A stretch of 7,952 nt of DNA, from positions 1-7,952 of the forward strand of contig JALOOY010000053.1 in the NCBI GenBank assembly GCA_025454185.1, in the 5' to 3' direction. Positions 1 through 6,094 of this stretch are shown in pieces. The notes under the pieces were generated by a model that ran no database searches, had not been told where the DNA came from, and worked only from the letters and a program-made list of their open reading frames with translations. Each line of letters starts with the position of its first letter. Positions within the stretch are counted from its first letter, which is position 1. The position numbers and the translations under genes are program-made. Source of the DNA: Thermodesulfobacteriota bacterium. GTDB taxonomy: Bacteria > Desulfobacterota > RBG-13-43-22.

Positions 1-257
1 TAAAGAATTTTGTCAAGGCGCTGGTCACCTTCCAGCGGGTCAACCTCATGGGGCCCTTTTCCTTTGCCCAGGCCTTTGACTGTATTTTTTGCCGGAACGT
101 CATGATCTATTTCGATAAAGATACGCAGGAAGCCCTGGTTAACCGGTTTTATCAGAACCTGCAACCGGGGGGGGTCCTTTTTATCGGCCATTCCGAGAGT
201 CTGACCGGCATTCGCCATCCTTTCCGCTATCTGCGGCCGGCCGTTTACCAGAAATAA
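1..257 (+). CDS. cheR: CheR, chemoreceptor methyltransferase (3' end only)
   Basis: This is the C-terminal 84 residues of CheR, the S-adenosylmethionine-dependent enzyme that methylates glutamates on chemoreceptors. The reading frame is open from base 3, so the gene runs off the left edge and roughly the first two thirds are missing. The visible part holds the conserved CheR signatures: Asn-Leu-Met near the start, the FD-x-IFCRNVMIYFD block at residues 21-35 of the visible part, and the GG-x-LFIGHSESL block further on, which belong to the SAM-binding methyltransferase fold. It ends at TAA 255-257 and a cheD starts 10 bases later, so it appears to be in the same operon. Whether its beta-subdomain is of the type that binds a receptor C-terminal pentapeptide cannot be judged, because that part lies outside the window. 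Confidence 0.95.
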   Translation, partial: KNFVKALVTFQRVNLMGPFSFAQAFDCIFCRNVMIYFDKDTQEALVNRFYQNLQPGGVLFIGHSESLTGIRHPFRYLRPAVYQK

Positions 258-267
258 GGGGTGCCGG

Positions 268-747
268 GTGCGTATTATTATCGGGGTGGCGGACATGAAG
301 GTTTCCAGCCAGGCCGAGGCCGAATTGATCACCTATTCCCTGGGTTCCTGTCTCGGCGTGGTGGTGTACGACCCGCTGGTCCGGGTCGGCGGGTTGCTGC
401 ATTTCATGCTGCCCGAATCCCAGATCGATCCGGAAAAGGCCAGGCGCAACCCCTGGATGTTCGCCGATACCGGCATTCCCTTTCTCTTCAAGGAGGCTTA
501 TAAATACGGGGCCGACAAGGGCCGAATGATCGTTAAGGTGGCCGGCGGTTCCCAGATCATGGATGACCAGGGCTTTTTCAATATCGGGAAACGCAATTAC
601 GCGGCCATGCGCAAAATTTTCTGGCGCAACAACGTCCTGATCCAGGCGGAGGACGTGGGCGGTATGATCAATAGGACGGTTCGCCTGGAGCTGTCCAGCG
701 GCCGGGTCTGGCTGAAAACCTCCGGGGAAGGGGAGCGGGAGCTATGA
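268..747 (+). CDS. cheD: CheD, chemoreceptor glutamine deamidase (first copy)
   Basis: A 159-residue CheD, the usual length for the compact form of the family. CheD hydrolyses specific receptor glutamines to glutamates and in some bacteria also binds the CheC phosphatase. The catalytic set is intact: Thr22, Cys28 in LGSC and His45 in GGLLHFMLP. The spacing (6 and 17) is what I recall for the Thr21/Cys27/His44 triad of Thermotoga maritima CheD. Later conserved blocks include KVAGGSQIMD, FNIGKRNY and EDVGG. The start is GTG 268, preceded by AAGGGG at 256-261, and it gives the usual short N-terminus before IIIGVADMKV; in-frame ATG 295 would delete that conserved strand. The stop overlaps the start of the HDOD gene by 4 bases (ATGA), suggesting translational coupling. 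Confidence 0.93.
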   Translation: MRIIIGVADMKVSSQAEAELITYSLGSCLGVVVYDPLVRVGGLLHFMLPESQIDPEKARRNPWMFADTGIPFLFKEAYKYGADKGRMIVKVAGGSQIMDDQGFFNIGKRNYAAMRKIFWRNNVLIQAEDVGGMINRTVRLELSSGRVWLKTSGEGEREL

Positions 748-1595
748 ACCGCATCGAGGCCATCATTCGGTCCATAGACCGATTGCCCCCCCTGCCGGCC
801 ATCATCCACCAGGCCCTGCAACGAATAAACGATCCCGGCTCTTCGGCCCAGGATGTGGTGGAAATCATTCAATACGACCAGGGTATCACCGCCCAGGTCC
901 TCCAGGTCTGCAATTCGGCCTATTTTAACCTGCGCCGACAGGTCCATTCCCTGAAAGAGGCCCTGGTCCTGCTGGGCTTCAATACCCTGATGCAGATCCT
1001 GCTCCATAACAGTTTTAAGGGTGTGTTGTCCCATTCCTGCCGCGGTTATGACCTGGACACCGGGGCCCTCTGGAAGCATTCCGTGAGCTGCGCCCTCCTT
1101 ACGGAAATCCTGACCCGGCGCCTCCAGCGGCAGCCCGACTCCCGGCTCTTTACGGCCGCCCTGCTCCACGACATGGGCAAGGTGGTCCTCAGCGCCTATG
1201 TGCAGGAGACTTTCGCCGCCATCAAGGGCCTGGTCCGGGAACAGGGCTATTCCTTTGTGGCGGCCGAACGGGAGGTCCTGGGGATCGACCACGCCGAATT
1301 GGGAGGGCTGATCGCGGAAAAATGGGCTTTCCCCCGGGCGATCATTGCGGCCGTCCGCTACCATCATACCCCCTGGTTGAGCGGGGAGGATTGCTCCGAC
1401 CTGGTGGGCCTGGTCCATTTGGCCAACTGCATGGCCCTGCTTACCGGTATCGGCGGAGGTTCCGACGGCCTGTATTACACCGGGGACCCGGACCTTATGG
1501 AAAATTTCCGGCTGCGGGAAAAAGACGTCGAAAAATGCCTGACCCAGCTCAATGACCGGCTGGCCGCCATGGAAGCCTGGTTGGAAATGGGCTGA
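744..1595 (+). CDS. HDOD-domain protein (HD-related output domain)
   Basis: A 283-residue cytoplasmic protein with an HDOD domain over about residues 5-215. It begins with the typical IDRLPPLPAI and contains YDQGITAQVLQVCNSA and the VHSLKEALVLLGF segment. HDOD proteins are often found beside chemotaxis and two-component genes; most are thought to be regulatory adapters, and their biochemical role is poorly defined. Here the residues that bind metal in true HD phosphohydrolases look retained: His112, His142-Asp143 (LLHDMGK), His183 and His207-His208. Catalysis is therefore possible but not shown. I see no receiver or GGDEF domain attached and no membrane segment. ATG 744 overlaps the cheD stop, with AAGGGGAG at 728-735 as ribosome binding site. 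A 41-base gap separates it from cheY. A link to signalling output is inferred from context only. Confidence 0.88.
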   Translation: MNRIEAIIRSIDRLPPLPAIIHQALQRINDPGSSAQDVVEIIQYDQGITAQVLQVCNSAYFNLRRQVHSLKEALVLLGFNTLMQILLHNSFKGVLSHSCRGYDLDTGALWKHSVSCALLTEILTRRLQRQPDSRLFTAALLHDMGKVVLSAYVQETFAAIKGLVREQGYSFVAAEREVLGIDHAELGGLIAEKWAFPRAIIAAVRYHHTPWLSGEDCSDLVGLVHLANCMALLTGIGGGSDGLYYTGDPDLMENFRLREKDVEKCLTQLNDRLAAMEAWLEMG

Positions 1596-1636
1596 CCCGG
1601 CGGCCGTCTAACACACTCTGGAAGCGGAGAGAGGCC

Positions 1637-2023
1637 ATGGCCTACAATGTCTTGATTGTTGATGACTCACACACCATGCGGACGGTGATCAAAAAGACCG
1701 TCGCCATTTCCGGGTTCGAGATCGGCGAATGCTGGGAGGCCGGGGATGGTCTGGAAGCCCTGAACCTGGTAAAGGACCAGTGGGTAGACGTGGTCCTGAC
1801 CGACGTGAACATGCCCCGGATGAACGGACTGGAATTGGTCAAGGCCCTCAAGTCCGATGAAGCCACCCGGCATATCCCGATTGTGCTGATCACCACCGAA
1901 GGCAGCGAAGCCCGGATGCGGGAGGCCTACGCCCTGGGCATTGCCGGCTATATTCAAAAGCCCTTCTATCCGGAAGCGATCCGGGATGCCCTGAACAGGA
2001 TCATGGAGGCTTTTCATGGATGA
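1637..2023 (+). CDS. cheY: CheY, single-domain response regulator
   Basis: A 128-residue stand-alone receiver domain, the normal CheY size. When phosphorylated by CheA it carries the signal to the flagellar motor switch. Acidic pocket Asp9-Asp10, phosphoacceptor Asp56 (in VLTDVNMP), Thr86 and Lys108 (QKPF) are all present, so it should be phosphorylatable. Tyr105, three residues before the lysine, corresponds to the aromatic switch position. The start ATG 1637 follows a purine-rich GGAGAGAGG at 1626-1634, which is close to the start codon. Its 3' end overlaps the next gene, a CheX-like phosphatase, by 8 bases. Producing a phosphatase directly after its likely substrate suggests the two act as a pair. 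An alternative is that it is a non-motor CheY that competes for phosphate, which the sequence cannot exclude. Confidence 0.95.
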   Translation: MAYNVLIVDDSHTMRTVIKKTVAISGFEIGECWEAGDGLEALNLVKDQWVDVVLTDVNMPRMNGLELVKALKSDEATRHIPIVLITTEGSEARMREAYALGIAGYIQKPFYPEAIRDALNRIMEAFHG

Positions 2024-2513
2024 AAATCTGGGGCGTGCGGCGGCGCAGGCCGTCGGCCATGTTTTCGAAACCATGTTTTTCGTATTCCTGGAACCCGGCG
2101 ACTCCCCTGCCGGGGAGGACCGGGACGGCCCCCGGGAGGGAGCGGAGGCGGAAATGCTGGGCAGCCTCGGGTTTCAGGGCCGACTCCGGGGAGTGCTCCG
2201 GCTTCGTATTCCTTACACGCTGGCCCGGGGGCTGGCCACCAATTTTCTGGGTCTGGAAACGCCGGCTTCTGAAGCACAGGCCGTCGACATGGTCCAGGAA
2301 TTGGCCAACATGGTTTGCGGCAACCTTTTTTCCATTTTTGACGGGCAGGAGGTCTACCGCCTGGGTACGCCCCGGGCCGAGGTGGTCCGGGGCGCCCCGG
2401 ACCAGGAAAAGGCCGGGACGGCGGAGACCCTGCGCCTGGATTTCCTGGCCGAGGGGCGAAAAATCGGCCTGGAACTCACCTGGGAGGCAGCCGTTGCCGG
2501 ACCGGCGGGATAA
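2016..2513 (+). CDS. cheX: CheX/CheC-family CheY-P phosphatase (divergent copy)
   Basis: A 165-residue protein of the CheC/CheX/FliY class, which dephosphorylates CheY-P. The phosphatase signature D-x3-E-x2-N is seen at Asp91, Glu95 and Asn98 in DMVQELANMVCGN. Only one such motif is present, as in CheX; CheC usually has two. A Pro follows Asn98 at 21 residues, close to but not exactly the spacing I recall for the family consensus. The stretch around residues 27-46 is rich in Pro, Gly, Asp and Glu and looks like a loop. ATG 2016 has GGAGG at 2005-2009 and overlaps the end of cheY. The sequence is clearly different from the second CheX at 5633-6091, so this is not a recent duplicate. Symbol assigned by family only; CheC-like is the alternative. 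Confidence 0.8.
   Translation: MDENLGRAAAQAVGHVFETMFFVFLEPGDSPAGEDRDGPREGAEAEMLGSLGFQGRLRGVLRLRIPYTLARGLATNFLGLETPASEAQAVDMVQELANMVCGNLFSIFDGQEVYRLGTPRAEVVRGAPDQEKAGTAETLRLDFLAEGRKIGLELTWEAAVAGPAG
2483..2487 (+). promoter_or_regulatory. Ribosome binding site that supports a TTG start for the second cheD
   Basis: GGAGG lies 6 bases before TTG 2494, inside the 3' end of the upstream CheX-like gene. There is no in-frame ATG or GTG close to the conserved CheD start, so this site decides the choice. A rival site, GGGGAG near 2568-2573 before TTG 2581, would give a protein beginning at the conserved LKPG. Confidence 0.55.
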
Positions 2514-3069
2514 ACGACGGGAGGGACTGGGCAGGAAGGCGGCCGAGTCCCACCAAGCCCCGGCTGCCGGGGAGTACTTTTTGAAACCGGGATATATATA
2601 CCTGAGCCGGGAACCGGCGGTGATTTACTGCGTGTTGGGTTCCTGTGTGGCCGTGTGCCTTTGGGACCGCCGCCAACGGATCGGAGGCATGAACCATTTC
2701 CAGTATCCGCAGATACCCGATCGGACGCAGGCCACAGCCCGCTATGGTAACGTGGCTACCCTGGCCCTGGTGCGCCTGCTCCTGGCCGAAGGGACGGACC
2801 GCGGCACCCTGGAGGGCCAGATCTTCGGGGGCGGTTCCCGGGGGCCCGGCAGCCCGGAGGCGGAGATAGGCCGGCAGAACGTCTCCACGGCCAAGGAGGT
2901 CCTGGCCCGGCAGGGCATTGCCGTCACCTCCGAGGATGTGGGCGGAACCAGGGGAAGGAAGCTGATTTACAATACGGAAACGAACGAGGCGGTCGTTTTG
3001 AAGGTGGAGCGTTTGCGGGAAGAAGATTGGTACCCCTACCGGTTGGAGACGGAAGGCCGGCCATGCTGA
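2494..3069 (+). CDS. cheD: CheD, chemoreceptor glutamine deamidase (second, divergent copy)
   Basis: About 191 residues from TTG 2494. This is a second CheD of a longer type, with a basic, poorly conserved N-terminus (residues 1-26) before the usual YFLKPGYIYLS. Catalytic Cys51 (VLGSC) and His68 (GGMNHF) are present and 17 residues apart, as in known CheDs. The Thr expected 5 or 6 residues before the Cys is replaced by Tyr45-Cys46. The IFGGGSRG, IGRQNV and SEDVGG blocks are typical. The frame stays open far upstream only because it shadows the CheX-like gene. TTG 2494 is chosen for its GGAGG site and because it keeps YFLKPG; TTG 2581 is the alternative. It overlaps the gene before by 20 bases and cheB by 7 (ATGCTGA). 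The family call is firm, activity is uncertain. Confidence 0.88.
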   Translation: MPDRRDKRREGLGRKAAESHQAPAAGEYFLKPGYIYLSREPAVIYCVLGSCVAVCLWDRRQRIGGMNHFQYPQIPDRTQATARYGNVATLALVRLLLAEGTDRGTLEGQIFGGGSRGPGSPEAEIGRQNVSTAKEVLARQGIAVTSEDVGGTRGRKLIYNTETNEAVVLKVERLREEDWYPYRLETEGRPC

Positions 3070-4124
3070 AACCAGGGTCCAAGCCCATTCGAGTGTTGAT
3101 TGTCGATGATTCGGCCATCGTTCGGAAGATTTTCAGTGAGGAATTGGCCGGCGAGCCGGACTTCCTGGTGGTGGGCACGGCGCCGGACCCTTATGTGGCC
3201 CGGGATAAGATCGTGCAGCTCAAGCCCGACGTGGTCACCCTCGATATTGAAATGCCCCGCATGGACGGCCTGACCTTTTTACGGAAATTGATGAAGCATT
3301 ACCCCCTGCCGGTGGTCATCGTCAGTTCCCTGACCGCCCAGGGCAGCAAGTTGGCGCTGGAGGCCGTGGAACTGGGGGCGGTGGAGGTGCTGGCCAAGCC
3401 GGGCGGGGCCTACTCCGTGGGGGACATGGGGCTGCAGTTGAAGGAAAAGATCCGGGCCGCCAGTCGGGCCCATCCGCTGTACGCCCGGAACCCCCTTCCC
3501 GAGGAGGGGGCCCGACCGGTGGAAACGATCAACCGGTCTCTGAGCGAAACAACCCAGAAGATCATCGCCCTCGGCGCCTCCACCGGCGGCACCGAGGCCC
3601 TGAAAGAAATTCTGGTCCGCTTTCCCCCCAATATCCCCGGCCTCGTGATTGTGCAACACATGCCGGCCCAGTTTACCAGGGCCTTTGCCGAGCGTCTCAA
3701 CGGGCTTTGCGCGATCGGGGTGAAGGAGGCCCAGGACGGCGATTCCGTATTGAACGGGCAGGCCCTGATCGCCCCCGGGAATTACCACCTGGTCCTGCGG
3801 CGCAGCGGGGCGCGCTATTACGTCAATGTCAAGGACGGACCCCTGGTCCACCACCAGCGGCCGGCGGTGGACGTATTGTTCAACTCGGTAGCGCAATACG
3901 CCGGGGCCAATGCCGTCGGCGTCCTCTGCACCGGCATGGGGGCCGACGGCGCCCGGGGTTTGTTGAAAATGAGGGAGGTCGGGGCCAAGACCCTGGCCCA
4001 GGATGAGGCCAGTTGCGTGGTCTTCGGGATGCCCAAGGAAGCTATTAAGCTCGGAGCCGCCGATCAGGTGGTGCCGCTGGGGGAAATCAGTCAGAAAGTG
4101 ATCCGGATCATCAATGCCGGGTGA
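3063..4124 (+). CDS. cheB: CheB, receptor methylesterase/glutamine deamidase with receiver domain
   Basis: A 353-residue two-domain CheB of normal length. The N-terminal receiver domain (about 8-125) has Asp15-Asp16, phosphoacceptor Asp61 (TLDIEMPRMDG), Ser88-Ser89 and Lys112 (AKPGG). A linker of about 35 residues leads to the C-terminal methylesterase domain (about 162-353) with catalytic Ser173 (GASTGG), His199 (QHMP) and Asp295 (GMGADGA). The spacings of 26 and 96 are the same as for Ser164/His190/Asp286 of Salmonella CheB. Phosphorylation by CheA would activate removal of methyl groups from receptors, opposing CheR. ATG 3063 is chosen over upstream in-frame TTG 3027, because GGAAGG at 3051-3056 is well placed and the ATG overlaps the cheD stop. 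The next gene starts 7 bases after the stop. Confidence 0.96.
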   Translation: MLKPGSKPIRVLIVDDSAIVRKIFSEELAGEPDFLVVGTAPDPYVARDKIVQLKPDVVTLDIEMPRMDGLTFLRKLMKHYPLPVVIVSSLTAQGSKLALEAVELGAVEVLAKPGGAYSVGDMGLQLKEKIRAASRAHPLYARNPLPEEGARPVETINRSLSETTQKIIALGASTGGTEALKEILVRFPPNIPGLVIVQHMPAQFTRAFAERLNGLCAIGVKEAQDGDSVLNGQALIAPGNYHLVLRRSGARYYVNVKDGPLVHHQRPAVDVLFNSVAQYAGANAVGVLCTGMGADGARGLLKMREVGAKTLAQDEASCVVFGMPKEAIKLGAADQVVPLGEISQKVIRIINAG

Positions 4125-4131
4125 GGGAGCC

Positions 4132-4743
4132 ATGGCCAGCCAAGAAAAAAAGACCGAAATGGATCTCCTAAAGATCGACCCGCAGCGTGTCGGGGGAGGC
4201 GGTCCGGAGGAGAACGGAGGGCCGGCGGCTAACGCCGGAAAAGGAAGGAGTCTCTTAAGACGCTGCGCTTTCCTGATCTATATCCTGGCCGGCATGCTGA
4301 TCATCAGCGGGGGGATCATGGCCTCCGTGCTACTGGGCTGGATCACGATTTCGGCTTCGGGTGGACCAGCGGCGCAGCAATCCCCCGCGGCCGGGTCGAC
4401 GCAGGCCGTGCAGGCCCGGCCTCCCGAAAAACCCCGGGAAATGGGCCCCACCGTCAAGTTGAGCCCGCTGATCATCAATCTGAATGAACCGGCCGGCAGC
4501 CATTTTATCAAGACCTCGATCGTCCTGGAACTGGAGAAAAGTGATTACCTGGAGGAGATTCAGTCCCGCACCGCCCCGCTGGTCGATACGGCGATTGCCC
4601 TCTTGGGGGACCAGCGTCTACAGGACCTGTTGAACCCCGATTACAAAGACCAGCTCAAAAAGGCCTTGACCGGCAAAATGAATCAGCGGTTGCGGGCCCA
4701 GAAAATCAAACAGATGTATTTTGATGAATTTTTGTACCAGTGA
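4132..4743 (+). CDS. fliL: FliL, flagellar basal body-associated membrane protein
   Basis: A 203-residue FliL-family protein. Residues 1-45 are a long cytoplasmic tail rich in charge, Gly and Pro. Residues about 46-72 form one membrane segment, followed by a Pro/Ala/Gln-rich linker and a periplasmic FliL domain from about 107 to the end. This domain shows PLIINLNEP, a predicted strand in IKTSIVLELE, and the typical ending near YFDEFLYQ. FliL surrounds or supports the stator of the flagellar motor. ATG 4132 follows GAGGGAG; in-frame ATG 4114 lies inside cheB and has no ribosome binding site. No other flagellar gene is visible, so fliL sits apart from a basal-body operon and links this cluster to flagellar output. 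It follows cheB by 7 bases and precedes the TPR gene by 15. Confidence 0.88.
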   Translation: MASQEKKTEMDLLKIDPQRVGGGGPEENGGPAANAGKGRSLLRRCAFLIYILAGMLIISGGIMASVLLGWITISASGGPAAQQSPAAGSTQAVQARPPEKPREMGPTVKLSPLIINLNEPAGSHFIKTSIVLELEKSDYLEEIQSRTAPLVDTAIALLGDQRLQDLLNPDYKDQLKKALTGKMNQRLRAQKIKQMYFDEFLYQ

Positions 4744-4758
4744 GGGGCGTCCAAGACC

Positions 4759-5472
4759 ATGACGGAAACGAGACGAATCGTATTGAAACAGGAAACGATC
4801 AGGCTGGGTTTCGGGGCCACGGCCAGGACCACGGTCATCGAAAACTACTATCAGGTGGGTGAAACGGGCGAAGGGGGGCAGGTGGCCCTGCGCCTGCTCG
4901 ATATCAACGATGAACCGTTCGGTCCGCCCGAGGTTATGTCCCGGGAGCGCCTGGAGCAGGAGTATATTGCCTGTCCCGACTACCTGAGCCGCCAAAAGAA
5001 CTGCCAGGAGGTGCTGGTTGAAAAACATGTGCGGAACGGCGAGGCCCATTACGAAAAAAGGGAATTTCATAGCGCCGTGTCCGAATTCAACAAGGCCCTC
5101 TCCTTGAACGGAGACCATCTGCGGGCCCACCTCGGCAAGGGAAAAACCCTGTTCGCCCGGGGCGACCGGGAAGAGGCCCAACGGGTGTTCGAACACCTGG
5201 GGCGGATCGAGACCCTCTACGAACGGGAAAACAAGCATGTCTTCAACGAATTCGGCATCGAACTGCGGAAACGAAAACTCCTGAAGGAGGCGATTGCCAA
5301 TTACGCGAAAGCCATCGCCATCGATCCGGAGGATGCCGTCATTTTTTACAACCTGGGCCGGGCCTACTATGAGCAGGGTGAGCAGGGGCAGGCCGCCCAG
5401 TACCTGCACCGGGCCTTAACCCTGCAACCGGACTTCCGGGAGGCCCGGGAATTCCTGGCCTCCCTGGGCTGA
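4759..5472 (+). CDS. TPR protein with an unassigned N-terminal domain
   Basis: A 237-residue soluble protein without signal peptide or membrane segment. Residues about 88-226 make four tetratricopeptide repeats (about 88-120, 121-154, 159-192, 193-226) with the usual Ala/Gly/Tyr pattern, for example NLGRAYYEQGEQGQAAQYL. TPRs bind other proteins. Residues 1-80 are not TPR: they look mainly like beta strands (IVLKQETIRLGFG, VIENYYQVG, VALRLLDIND) and I cannot assign them to a named domain. From memory, similar proteins with the KHVFNEFGI motif occur in other sulfate reducers, but I cannot check this. It follows fliL by 15 bases, with a weak ribosome site (GAGGGG, 11 bases upstream). It may be an adapter or assembly factor for the motor or the chemotaxis array; this is inferred from position. 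Confidence 0.75.
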   Translation: MTETRRIVLKQETIRLGFGATARTTVIENYYQVGETGEGGQVALRLLDINDEPFGPPEVMSRERLEQEYIACPDYLSRQKNCQEVLVEKHVRNGEAHYEKREFHSAVSEFNKALSLNGDHLRAHLGKGKTLFARGDREEAQRVFEHLGRIETLYERENKHVFNEFGIELRKRKLLKEAIANYAKAIAIDPEDAVIFYNLGRAYYEQGEQGQAAQYLHRALTLQPDFREAREFLASLG

Positions 5473-5571
5473 AGGACCAAGGGCAGGAACGAAGCCGGCC
5501 CGCGGACCTGTTGGGAAGGCGTTCACGAAAGAATTAAGGAAACAGCCTGATCAATTTTTTCAAAAAAAAAC

Positions 5572-5601
5572 TGTAACTTTCAGGAAAAAAAATGGTATAT
5601 G
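5572..5601 (+). promoter_or_regulatory. Possible vegetative promoter for the second cheX
   Basis: In the 160-base gap after the TPR gene, TGGTATATG at 5593-5601 looks like an extended -10 element (TG-n-TATATG). The -35 position (TGTAAC at 5572-5577, spacer 18) is a poor match. Runs of 6 T, 9 A and 8 A at 5555-5560, 5562-5570 and 5585-5592 lie just upstream or within, in an otherwise GC-rich region, which fits an A-tract-rich promoter. Transcription would begin near 5608, about 25 bases before ATG 5633. I see no convincing hairpin-plus-T terminator for the upstream operon here, so read-through into cheX is also possible. Confidence 0.35.
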
Positions 5602-5632
5602 TGGAGAGAAGATCGAAGGGGATTTGGATCAC

Positions 5633-6091
5633 ATGCAAGCTGCAATCATCAACCCATTTTTAGAGGCCACGGTTTCCGTCCTTAAAACCATGGCGTCGGT
5701 GGACGTCCAGCCGGGGCAGCCTTTTATCAAAAAGAGCACCATTTCCCGGGGCGATATTTCCGGGGTGGTCGGGATGACCGGTGGGGCGGAGGGGTCCTTG
5801 AGTCTTACCTTTACCAAAGAATGCATCTGTCATATCATCGGCCGCATGTTCGGGGAGACCTTCAACGAGATAACCGATGAAGTCAAAGACGCCGTAGGCG
5901 AATTGACCAACATGATTTCGGGAGACGCCCGACGCCGGCTGGAAGCCGACGGGGTCCTGCTGGCCGGGGCCATTCCTTCGGTCATCTGCGGTCCCGGCCA
6001 TGAAATTCGTCATGTGACCAAGCAGCCCATCATCTCCATTCCCTTCCTGACAGGGAACGGCGATTTTACCATCGAAATCTGTCTCAAATAA
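5633..6091 (+). CDS. cheX: CheX, CheY-P phosphatase (classical copy)
   Basis: A 152-residue protein matching classical CheX in length and layout. It starts MQAAIINPFLEATVSVLKTM, close to the usual CheX N-terminus. The phosphatase motif D-x3-E-x2-N appears at Asp86, Glu90 and Asn93 in DAVGELTNMISGDA. The segment GVVGMTGGAEGSLSLTF and the C-terminal ISIPFLTGNGDFTIEI are also typical. CheX acts on CheY-P as a dimer in studied bacteria. ATG 5633 is preferred to in-frame TTG 5624, which lies only two bases after the AAGGGG purine run. It is separated from the main array by 160 bases and probably has its own promoter. Its stop lies 3 bases from the convergent mcp stop. It is the second CheX-type phosphatase in the window and clearly different from the first. 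Confidence 0.92.
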   Translation: MQAAIINPFLEATVSVLKTMASVDVQPGQPFIKKSTISRGDISGVVGMTGGAEGSLSLTFTKECICHIIGRMFGETFNEITDEVKDAVGELTNMISGDARRRLEADGVLLAGAIPSVICGPGHEIRHVTKQPIISIPFLTGNGDFTIEICLK

Positions 6092-6094
6092 TCC

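Noticed and set aside
597..1418. Long minus-strand open frame (273 codons) opposite the HDOD gene
   Set aside because: The translation has no recognisable family and the plus strand holds a clear HDOD protein; open antisense frames are expected in GC-rich coding DNA.
2020..2493. N-terminal extension of the second CheD into the CheX-like gene
   Set aside because: The frame is open there, but the translation is rich in Arg, Trp and Pro and resembles no CheD, while the other frame encodes an intact phosphatase motif.
3279..4133. Long minus-strand open frame (284 codons) opposite cheB
   Set aside because: Antisense shadow of a full-length CheB with all catalytic residues; the translation is low-complexity, rich in Gly, His and Gln.
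4618..5409. Minus-strand open frame (263 codons) opposite fliL and the TPR gene
   Set aside because: It spans two genes that are well supported on the plus strand and resembles no family I know.
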